A stretch of 25,378 nt of DNA from an uncultured Selenomonadales bacterium (GTDB lineage Bacteria; Bacillota; Negativicutes; Selenomonadales; Selenomonadaceae): positions 1 through 25,378 of the forward strand of contig CALFJE010000067.1 in the NCBI GenBank assembly GCA_937877545.1, read 5' to 3'. The notes beneath the pieces are model-generated. The model searched no databases. It saw only the letters and a program-made list of their open reading frames with translations, and had not been told where the DNA came from. Of the stretch, positions 1 through 5,763 are shown piece by piece. The translations under genes and the position numbers were made by a program. Numbering within the stretch: the first letter of the stretch is position 1; each line of letters opens with the position of its first letter.

Positions 1-18
1 TAAGCTTAAGCCGCCGCC
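1..18. repeat. 18-bp direct repeat, copy 1 (FTR1 3' end)
   Basis: TAAGCTTAAGCCGCCGCC is identical to 199-216. This copy covers the natural stop codon of the FTR1 gene on the minus strand. The window begins exactly at the repeat. Confidence 0.85.
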
Positions 19-197
19 TCGCTCTGCCGTTTGCGATACAGAAAGGCTCCGATACCCAACGCCAACAATGCCGCTTGTGCGCCGAAAGTCTCAACCGTCG
101 GGTAGACGCCAAGCACGTCGATTGTCGGCACGAATTCCAACGGGGTTTGTCCGAAGACGCCGCCCTCTTGCAATTCGCGAATGCCGCCGTCGACCTC
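6..197 (-). pseudogene. Out-of-frame C-terminal part of the FTR1 iron permease
   Basis: Read on the minus strand from 197 down to a TAA at 6-8, this stretch encodes 63 residues without a stop, including IRELQEGGVFGQTPLEF and a last hydrophobic segment ending in FLYRKRQSEAAA. This is the usual end of bacterial FTR1 proteins (the GI-x-ELQ-x-G loop and final helix). It lies one frame away from the permease body, which stops at 196-198. A short extra segment, about 25 bp between the Gly-Gly-Gly codons and the Ile codon, explains the shift. The 18 bp at 199-216 copy the 18 bp at 1-18, so the extra segment looks like a local copy of sequence from the end of the gene. It may be a real frameshift or an assembly error at a contig edge. 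Confidence 0.75.
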
Positions 198-1215
198 ATA
201 AGCTTAAGCCGCCGCCCGCGAACGTCACCGCCAACAGGTAAATCAACACGCTCGTGAACAGGAAGAACGGCTTCAGCGGTATGCGCAAAACGCCCGTCTG
301 CAACGCGAAAAATAAAATCGCCACGACGACGCAACCCGCCACGAAGCCCGCCCAAATCATTTCGACATCGCTCGACGAATTGTTGAAAAGGGCTTGATAG
401 AACAGGATAACCTCCGCGCCCTCGCGATAAACCGCCAGAAACGCCGCCAACGCCAACGCCTTTGCCTTGCCGCTCGTCATGGATTTATCGACCATGCCCT
501 GAATGTATTGCTTCCAGACTTTGGCGTCTGCCTTGCCGCCGAGCCACGCGCTTGTTCCTATCAGCACGACCACCGCGAACAGAGCCGTCGCGCCCTCCAA
601 AATTTCACGCCCCGCGCCCGCCGTCGTCGATTCAATCATTGTCGAAAACAGGTAAGCCGTCGCGAAACTTGCGATTATCGCGGCTATCATTGCGTTATAA
701 ACCGTGTCCGGAAATTTCTCGTTGCCGCTCTTTTTAAGGTAGGCGATTATCGCAACCAGTACAAGAATTGCCTCCAAGCCCTCGCGAATCAGAATCAGGA
801 AGGCGGGCAGGAACGACGCCCAACCTCCTCCTCCGCCGTGAGCATTTTGGAGCGCGTCAACGTTTTCGTGCACCATCTGAATCAACGTCTCGGCTTCCTG
901 CTCCACTTTTTCAAGCGGGTCGCCGGCAAGCATAGCCTTCTTGACCTTGTAGAATTGATATTCCGTCAAGCCGACCGCCTTACTCGACACGCTCACGTGC
1001 AAAGTCGATTCAAGCCCGTCCTTTTCATAAATGCCGTAATAGGCGTCGTTGACTTTCTCCTTGGCGGCGCGCCCGTCGCCGGTTTTGTAAATGTCGACAG
1101 CCTCGCGGACGGTAGCCTCAATCTGCGCGGCAAGCTCATTCCACTTGGGAGCCGCCTCAACCTGCGCGGAAACCGTCAGCAACACCGCGATGATTAACAA
1201 GAAAATTTTTCTCAT
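196..1215 (-). CDS. FTR1-family high-affinity iron permease, frame broken near the C-terminus
   Basis: Inner-membrane iron permease of the FTR1/EfeU family. The start at 1215 gives a Sec signal peptide (MRKIFLLIIAVLLTVSAQVEA) and lies directly after the tonB stop (TAA at 1217-1219). Residues 22-130 form a soluble periplasmic extension ending in a glycine run. The membrane part carries both family iron motifs, REGLE at 144-148 and REGAE at 264-268, with about six hydrophobic segments. The frame ends after 339 residues in FAGGGLSL, while the expected ending is encoded in another frame at 6-197, so as written the protein lacks its last helix. It is the last visible gene of the exbB-exbD-tonB operon, which suggests that TonB-driven outer-membrane import feeds it. 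Family assignment is firm; whether it works is not. Confidence 0.88.
   Translation of the reverse strand: MRKIFLLIIAVLLTVSAQVEAAPKWNELAAQIEATVREAVDIYKTGDGRAAKEKVNDAYYGIYEKDGLESTLHVSVSSKAVGLTEYQFYKVKKAMLAGDPLEKVEQEAETLIQMVHENVDALQNAHGGGGGWASFLPAFLILIREGLEAILVLVAIIAYLKKSGNEKFPDTVYNAMIAAIIASFATAYLFSTMIESTTAGAGREILEGATALFAVVVLIGTSAWLGGKADAKVWKQYIQGMVDKSMTSGKAKALALAAFLAVYREGAEVILFYQALFNNSSSDVEMIWAGFVAGCVVVAILFFALQTGVLRIPLKPFFLFTSVLIYLLAVTFAGGGLSL
199..216. repeat. 18-bp direct repeat, copy 2 (inside FTR1)
   Basis: Identical to 1-18. It sits at the point where the FTR1 frame breaks, between the AGGG codons and the displaced C-terminal coding part. It therefore marks the junction of the rearrangement or misassembly. 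Confidence 0.85.
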
Positions 1216-1216
1216 T

Positions 1217-1933
1217 TTAAGCCTCGAAAAACTTTTTAAAATCAAAGGTGATAATCTTATCGCACTCCATGGGCTTGCCCTCCTGGTCGAGCGCGGGCTT
1301 GAACGTCCATTGCATAGCCGCCTTGCGAGCAATTTCGTCGACGAAGTACCGCCCCGACGTGCGCATTACCTTGGTAGCCTTGACCTTGCCGTCCTTGCCG
1401 ATAGTCGCCGCGATTGACACGTAGCCCTTATAGCCCAGCCCGCTGCCCTTTTCGGGATAAAACTCCGTGACGGTGACGGGCGGTTGACCGAGGAGTTGCT
1501 TGGTATTTTTCGGCACGACGACGACCTCTTTATCGGGCGACGGCTCCTCGGCTTTAATCTGCGCGGGCGGCTCATTATTCATTATCTGCGGCGGCGTCGG
1601 CTTGGGCGTCTCGATAATTTTCGGTTCGGGCAACGGCGGCGGTTCCTCGGCTAAGACCGATTCGGGGATTGACAAGTCCGGCACGAATAAATCCCGCGCA
1701 TTGAACGTCGGCAACGTCGTTTGCACGTTTTCAACGGGGATTGCCTCCGCCTCGATTATCGTCACGTCGTCGGGCAGTAAGTCCACGTCGACCCACTCAA
1801 ATTCCGCCGCGTCCTCAATCGTCGGTTCGGGCATGAGGTGCGGCAAGACGTACGAAAAGCCCAATGCCATAAGGAAATGGAAGGCTATCGACGCGAAAAT
1901 CGTTGTCCGCCAATAGGTTGAGTAGCCCGTCAT
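1217..1933 (-). CDS. tonB: TonB energy-transducing protein
   Basis: A 238-residue TonB-family protein that carries proton-motive energy from ExbB/ExbD to outer-membrane receptors. Visible parts are one N-terminal membrane anchor (about residues 9-28), a Pro/Glu/Lys-rich periplasmic linker (about 55-135, with runs such as EEPPPLPEPKIIETPKPTPP) and a C-terminal TonB domain (about 150-238) containing GYVSIAATIGKDGKV and AMQWTFKPALDQEGKP. The ATG at 1931-1933 overlaps the exbD TGA as ATGA, so translation is probably coupled. It sits between exbD and the FTR1 permease, consistent with an iron-uptake role. The anchor lacks the classic SHLS motif, but FHFLMALGF occupies that position. Confidence 0.92.
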   Translation of the reverse strand: MTGYSTYWRTTIFASIAFHFLMALGFSYVLPHLMPEPTIEDAAEFEWVDVDLLPDDVTIIEAEAIPVENVQTTLPTFNARDLFVPDLSIPESVLAEEPPPLPEPKIIETPKPTPPQIMNNEPPAQIKAEEPSPDKEVVVVPKNTKQLLGQPPVTVTEFYPEKGSGLGYKGYVSIAATIGKDGKVKATKVMRTSGRYFVDEIARKAAMQWTFKPALDQEGKPMECDKIITFDFKKFFEA

Positions 1934-2340
1934 TTTTTCATCTCCGTCGCTATCGACACGCGATAAGCCCCCGACTTTTTAAGCAAGTCCAGTACTGCAA
2001 CGACGCTCTCATACCGCGCAGATTTATCGCCGCGCAGGACAAAAATCGTATCCTTATCCGCCGCCAATGCGCCGTGAACTTTTTCGCCGAGCTGTTGATT
2101 CGGGACGGTATCCTTATCGTAGAGGACATCGCCGCTTTCAAGCACGGTTATCGGGATGATATTCGGACGCGTCTCCTGCTTGGCGGTGGCGGCTTGCGGC
2201 AGGCTTACCGGCAATGTATTCGTCTGCACCATGTAAATCGTGCTTATCATAAAGAAAACCAGCAGGAACAGCATGATGTCAATCATCGGGATAATCATGA
2301 CGAGCGGCTGAGTTTTCTCGCGGAAGTCACGGCGTCTCAT
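1930..2340 (-). CDS. exbD: ExbD biopolymer transport protein
   Basis: A 136-residue ExbD/TolR-family protein, the partner of ExbB in the TonB proton motor. It has a short basic cytoplasmic start (MRRRDFREK), then one membrane helix with the conserved acidic residue in VMIIPMIDIMLFLLVFFM; the Asp in PMID is the proton-path residue of the family. A periplasmic domain follows and ends in RYESVVAVLDLLKKSGAYRVSIATE. AAAGGAG lies just upstream of the ATG. The stop overlaps the tonB start by 4 bp, and exbB ends 57 bp upstream. Length and motifs are normal for the family. Confidence 0.94.
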   Translation of the reverse strand: MRRRDFREKTQPLVMIIPMIDIMLFLLVFFMISTIYMVQTNTLPVSLPQAATAKQETRPNIIPITVLESGDVLYDKDTVPNQQLGEKVHGALAADKDTIFVLRGDKSARYESVVAVLDLLKKSGAYRVSIATEMKK

Positions 2341-2383
2341 GATAATTCTCCTTTAAAGCTTCGGCACGACGATTCGGCGTCCC

Positions 2384-2407
2384 CATTGGATGCAACGTCA
2401 CGTTGCC
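2384..2407. repeat. 24-bp dispersed palindromic repeat, copy 1
   Basis: Identical over 24 bases to 15310-15333. It covers the last exbB codons and stop and extends into the exbB-exbD gap. The core is GCAACGTCACGTTGC. Confidence 0.85.
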
Positions 2408-3018
2408 GGCGTTTCATAACGTCCTCCAAGATTGGCAAGCACAATGTTGACGGTTTTATCGAGCGCGGTTAAATTTTCGTCGAGTTTCTGTGCGAAGTAG
2501 GTATGCACAATCAGCGCGAAGATTGACACGCAAAGCCCCGTTGCCGTCGCGATTAGAGCCTCGCCGATGCCGCCCGTTATCGCAAGCGGTTGCCCCGCCT
2601 GTATGCTGAATATGTTAAACGATTCAATCATGCCGCTTATGGTGCCAAGCAGTCCGAGCAGCGGCGCGAGCGTCACTATCATGGAAAGGTAGTTCAAGCG
2701 GGCGCGGAGTCTCATGGCTTCTTCGTCGTAGGAGGTATTCAGCGCGAGTTCGACGTTTTCGCCCGCCAATGCCGCCTTGACGCCCGCCGTCGCCACCAAG
2801 CCCACGCAACTGTTTTCCCGGTTGCAAAAGTTCAAAACCTCGTCGGGTTGCTGTCTCTTGAAACTTTCCTTAAGCAAAGACAAAAAAGTATCGCTTTCGT
2901 GCGAGGCGTAGCTGTAGAATCTGAAACGCTCAATGCCGATAGCGGCGACCGCCACCGAGCTAATCAGCAACAAGTACATAACGGGTCCGCCCTTGGCGAA
3001 AAGTTCAACGGCTTCCAA
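2398..3018 (-). CDS. exbB: ExbB/TolQ-family proton channel protein (TTG start)
   Basis: A MotA/TolQ/ExbB-family inner-membrane protein forming the proton channel of the TonB motor. The chosen start is TTG at 3016-3018 because GGAGGAGG lies 7-10 bases upstream and the frame then opens with EAVELFAKGGPVMYLLL, the usual family N-terminus. Longer readings would run through the promoter. The protein has about 206 residues. It has an N-terminal helix, a cytoplasmic loop, then the conserved LAPLLGLLGTISGMIESF and GGIGEALIATATGLCVSI helices. Its last codons overlap a 24-bp palindromic repeat found again at 15310. It is the first gene of the operon with exbD, tonB and FTR1. Confidence 0.93.
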   Translation of the reverse strand: MEAVELFAKGGPVMYLLLISSVAVAAIGIERFRFYSYASHESDTFLSLLKESFKRQQPDEVLNFCNRENSCVGLVATAGVKAALAGENVELALNTSYDEEAMRLRARLNYLSMIVTLAPLLGLLGTISGMIESFNIFSIQAGQPLAITGGIGEALIATATGLCVSIFALIVHTYFAQKLDENLTALDKTVNIVLANLGGRYETPAT

Positions 3019-3062
3019 AATACTACCTCCTCCGTCGTAATGATAACTAATTTTAGCGTGGC

Positions 3063-3091
3063 AGTATAGCACAGCGTTTCTTGCAAGACAA
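3063..3091 (-). promoter_or_regulatory. Promoter of the exbB-exbD-tonB-FTR1 operon
   Basis: On the minus strand, TTGTCT (3086-3091), a 17-bp spacer and TATACT (3063-3068) make a good sigma-70-type promoter, with TG one base before the -10 element. Just downstream, 3041-3055 reads TGATAACTAATTTTA on the plus strand, which matches about 10 of 14 positions of a 7-1-7 Fur box. Fur control would suit the genes, but the operator match is weak. Confidence 0.65.
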
Positions 3092-3102
3092 TATCGATTG
3101 GG

Positions 3103-3560
3103 AAATTTTATCGCCGTTGCGCAGGGCTTAGACTTGAGGGCGCGAATCAACCTCCGCATGAAGATACTTTTATTGCTTGCGCTGGTTATGACGATTGCGG
3201 GTTGCGCCCAGATAAGTTGCGAGCGCAGTGAAATTTTAATGGGCACGGTCGTGACGCTCCAAGCAGAGGGCGGCGACGCTCAACTTGCCGTTGACGAGAG
3301 CTTTAAGCAAATCGCCGAGCCGGAGGAAATTTTGTGACGTTGCGCAGGGCTTAGGACGGAGGGCGCGAATAAGCCGCCGCATGAAGATACTTTTATTGCT
3401 TGCGCTGGTTATGACGATTGCGGGTTGCGCCCAGATAAGTTGCGAGCGCAGTGAAATTTTAATGGGCACGGTCGTGACGCTCCAAGCGCAGGGTGGCGAC
3501 GCTCAACTTGCCGTTGACGAGAGCTTTAAGCAAATCGCCGAGCTGGAGGAAAATATCCGC
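3103..3560 (+). repeat. Imperfect tandem duplication of the apbE 5' region, period 223 bp
   Basis: About 220 bp from 3117 reappears from 3340. The lipoprotein leader and first domain codons are nearly identical, with about four differences over the 173 coding bases; the roughly 40 bp before each ATG differ more. GGAAATTTT occurs at both upstream junctions (about 3102 and 3326), which suggests a microhomology-driven duplication. The differences between copies argue against a simple assembly artefact. Confidence 0.85.
3158..3337 (+). pseudogene. Truncated duplicate of the ApbE N-terminus
   Basis: A 59-residue frame starting MKILLLLALVMTIAGC that repeats the lipoprotein signal and first strand of the full apbE 223 bp downstream, then runs into a TGA after AEPEEIL. 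The two encoded leaders are identical through VVTLQA and then differ by Glu/Gln and Pro/Leu. It lacks all flavin-transfer motifs and cannot be an enzyme. If translated it would give a small lipoprotein with its lipobox cysteine at residue 16. It most likely remains from the tandem duplication, and it moves the full apbE farther from any upstream promoter. Confidence 0.7.
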
Positions 3561-4274
3561 GCCGACGTGAAACGAATCGAGGACGCGGCGGGCAAAGAAT
3601 TCGTTCGCGTTTCGCCCGACGTCTTTGAAATTTTGGAGACTGCGCAGATTTTTAACGGGTTGACGGGCGGCGCGTTCGACGTGACTTGCGGCGCGGCTGT
3701 CGAGCTTTGGGGTATCGGCACCGATAAGGCGCGAATCCCTTCCGACGCGGAACTTGCCGTCGTGAAAAATCTTGTCGGCGCGAATCATCTGCACTTGCGC
3801 GACGGCACGGCTTACCTCGACCTGCGCGGAGTCAAGCTTAACCTGGGCGGCATTGCCAAAGGTTACGGCGTCGACCTCACCCGAAATATTTTCAATCGTT
3901 ACGGCGTCAAGAGCGGCTTAATCGATTTCGGCACCAGCACGATTTACGCCGTCGGCAAGAAGCGTATCGGCATTAAAAATCCCCGCGCTCCAAGCGAGCT
4001 GTCCAAAGTCGTTGAACTTGAAAATGCCGCGCTCAGCACTTCGGGCGACTACGAGAAATTCTTTATCGCGGACGGGCGGCGATACCACCACATAATCGAC
4101 CCTGCCACCTGTGCGCCCGCCGATAGCGGTCTTCGTTCGGTCAGCGTCGTTGTCGACGGGAGCAGGGAGCATTGCGCCATGACTGCCGACATTTTGAGCA
4201 CGGCGGCATTCGTCGCGGGCAGGGAACGTGCCGAAAACTTTTTAGGCGTTTCAAAAGACTTTGTGTTAGAATGA
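3381..4274 (+). CDS. apbE: ApbE-family FAD:protein FMN transferase, lipoprotein
   Basis: A 297-residue enzyme of the ApbE family, which transfers FMN from FAD to a Thr of exported or membrane redox proteins such as RnfG/RnfD or NqrC types. The start at 3381 gives a lipoprotein signal with lipobox TIAGC (Cys16). Family motifs follow in order: TGGAFDVTCGAAVELWG, LNLGGIAKGYGVD, ALSTSGDYEKFF, YHHIIDPATCAPADSGLRSV and CAMTADILSTAAFVAG. The loop that usually reads GGN before the alanine-rich strand is DFGTSTIYAVG here, a small departure. No strong ribosome site lies directly before the ATG. A frame can be read from 3285, but it begins inside the duplicated leader and is not a plausible start. The wbaP-like gene begins 28 bp after the stop, so the two may share a transcript. 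No Rnf or Nqr target gene is in view. Confidence 0.88.
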   Translation: MKILLLLALVMTIAGCAQISCERSEILMGTVVTLQAQGGDAQLAVDESFKQIAELEENIRADVKRIEDAAGKEFVRVSPDVFEILETAQIFNGLTGGAFDVTCGAAVELWGIGTDKARIPSDAELAVVKNLVGANHLHLRDGTAYLDLRGVKLNLGGIAKGYGVDLTRNIFNRYGVKSGLIDFGTSTIYAVGKKRIGIKNPRAPSELSKVVELENAALSTSGDYEKFFIADGRRYHHIIDPATCAPADSGLRSVSVVVDGSREHCAMTADILSTAAFVAGRERAENFLGVSKDFVLE

Positions 4275-4302
4275 ACATAAAAATTTCACGAGGTCTGTAA
4301 TC

Positions 4303-5733
4303 ATGCCCAAAGAAAATTCGACGACCCTAAGCTCGTTTGCGCCGCCGATTTTATTTTTGCTCTTCGACTACGCCGGAGTCGTCTTGAGCGAATACCTTGC
4401 TTTTATGTTGCGCGATTGGCTCGACACTTGGAACCGCGTCACCTATCTTTACGGCGACGCCTATATTTTCGGCGCGGTGCCCGTGCTGTTCTTGATTTTC
4501 CTCGGTCAATCCCGCGCCTATACTCAAATGAAACCCGTCGTCGACACCATGCGCGACATCTTCCAATCGGTCTTCGCGGGCTGGATTGCGTCAATCATTA
4601 TCATCTACTTCCTCAAGGCGAGCGACCAATCCTCCCGCCTTTTTATTGTGCTGTTCGGGCTGTTCGTGCTGATTAACGTCTGCCTGATTCGCTACGCCGT
4701 GCTGAAGTTCCTCAAGCTCCGCAACCTGTTCCACGAACCGATTATCCTAATCGGCGCGGGGCTGACCGCCGAAAAGCTGTTAAAGTTTTGGCAAGAGGAT
4801 TTGGGTTATCGCTATAAAGTCCTCGGCTTCATCGACGACCACCCCATCTCCGCGCAACTGCCGCAAAATTTCCCGATACTCGGCGGCTTCGACGAGGCTC
4901 GCAGGATTATCCGCGCTGCCAAAGTTCAAACCGTCGTCATAGCCGCGCCCGGACTCGATAAGGAACGCCTCCAAGCACTTATCAGCGAAATTCAGCCGCA
5001 CGTCAAAAATATCTCGTTCGTGCCCGACCTAATCGGGACGCCCATGTCCAGCGCGGAGCTGTCGATTCTGTTCAGCGAAAAAATTCTTATGCTCAACCTC
5101 CGCAATAATCTGTCGCGCCCGTACAATCGCATTTTTAAGCGCGTGTTCGACCTGACGTTGACGATTTGCGGCGGGCTGATTATATCGCCGATACTGTTGG
5201 CGATTGCCCTTGCCGTGGCGATAGAAAATCGCGGACACGTGATTTTTGCTCACAAGCGCGTTGGCGCGGCGGGCAAGAAATTCAACTGCTACAAATTTCA
5301 AACCATGGTGCCCGACGCCGAGGCGCGTTTGGAAAAATACCTTGCCGAAAACCCCGACGCCCGTCGCGAATGGGACGAAACTTTTAAGCTTACGAACGAC
5401 CCGCGGGTTACCTGGTTGGGCAGCTTATTGCGGCGCACAAGTTTGGACGAATTGCCGCAACTTTGGAACGTGATTCGCGGCGAGATGAGCCTTGTCGGTC
5501 CGCGCCCCATTGTTCAAGCCGAAGTCCCCAAATACGGCAAAAATATCCGCGAATACTACATGGTTCTGCCGGGGATAACGGGCATGTGGCAGGTCAGCGG
5601 GCGCAGCGATACCACCTACCCCGAACGCGTCGCCATGGATACCTGGTACGTCCGCAACTGGTCGGTTTGGATTGACATCATGTATCTTTTTAAGACTTTC
5701 AAGGCGGTTGTGCGCGGCACGGGTGCTTATTGA
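4303..5733 (+). CDS. WbaP-type undecaprenyl-phosphate sugar-1-phosphate transferase
   Basis: A 476-residue initiating glycosyltransferase that loads a sugar-1-phosphate onto undecaprenyl phosphate at the inner membrane, the first step of exopolysaccharide, capsule or O-antigen repeat synthesis. About four N-terminal hydrophobic helices (to about residue 145) precede a Rossmann-like CoA-binding-type domain (PIILIGAGLTAEKLLKF onward). A C-terminal bacterial sugar transferase domain begins near residue 270, with KRVFDLTL, the HKRVG and KFQTM segments, RRTSLDELPQLWNV, MSLVGPRPI and GITGMWQVSGRSD. Length and order fit the full five-helix WbaP/CpsE architecture. The sugar cannot be read from sequence. 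No other polysaccharide genes are adjacent, which is unusual for this enzyme. Confidence 0.9.
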   Translation: MPKENSTTLSSFAPPILFLLFDYAGVVLSEYLAFMLRDWLDTWNRVTYLYGDAYIFGAVPVLFLIFLGQSRAYTQMKPVVDTMRDIFQSVFAGWIASIIIIYFLKASDQSSRLFIVLFGLFVLINVCLIRYAVLKFLKLRNLFHEPIILIGAGLTAEKLLKFWQEDLGYRYKVLGFIDDHPISAQLPQNFPILGGFDEARRIIRAAKVQTVVIAAPGLDKERLQALISEIQPHVKNISFVPDLIGTPMSSAELSILFSEKILMLNLRNNLSRPYNRIFKRVFDLTLTICGGLIISPILLAIALAVAIENRGHVIFAHKRVGAAGKKFNCYKFQTMVPDAEARLEKYLAENPDARREWDETFKLTNDPRVTWLGSLLRRTSLDELPQLWNVIRGEMSLVGPRPIVQAEVPKYGKNIREYYMVLPGITGMWQVSGRSDTTYPERVAMDTWYVRNWSVWIDIMYLFKTFKAVVRGTGAY

Positions 5734-5763
5734 GCGGCAAACTTTTATGCGAGGTGACACTTT

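Noticed and set aside
394..1197. 267-residue plus-strand open frame opposite FTR1
   Set aside because: It lies wholly antisense to the well-supported permease, has no ribosome site and its Arg/Gln/His-rich product has no domain. It is a shadow of biased codon use.
3081..3111. Plus-strand promoter for apbE starting at TTGCAA
   Set aside because: No -10 hexamer lies 16-18 bp downstream; only AATTTT or TTTTAT at poor spacing.
3285..3380. Upstream extension of apbE
   Set aside because: The extension reads through the duplicated leader in a different frame from copy 1 and would bury the lipoprotein signal at 3381 inside the protein.
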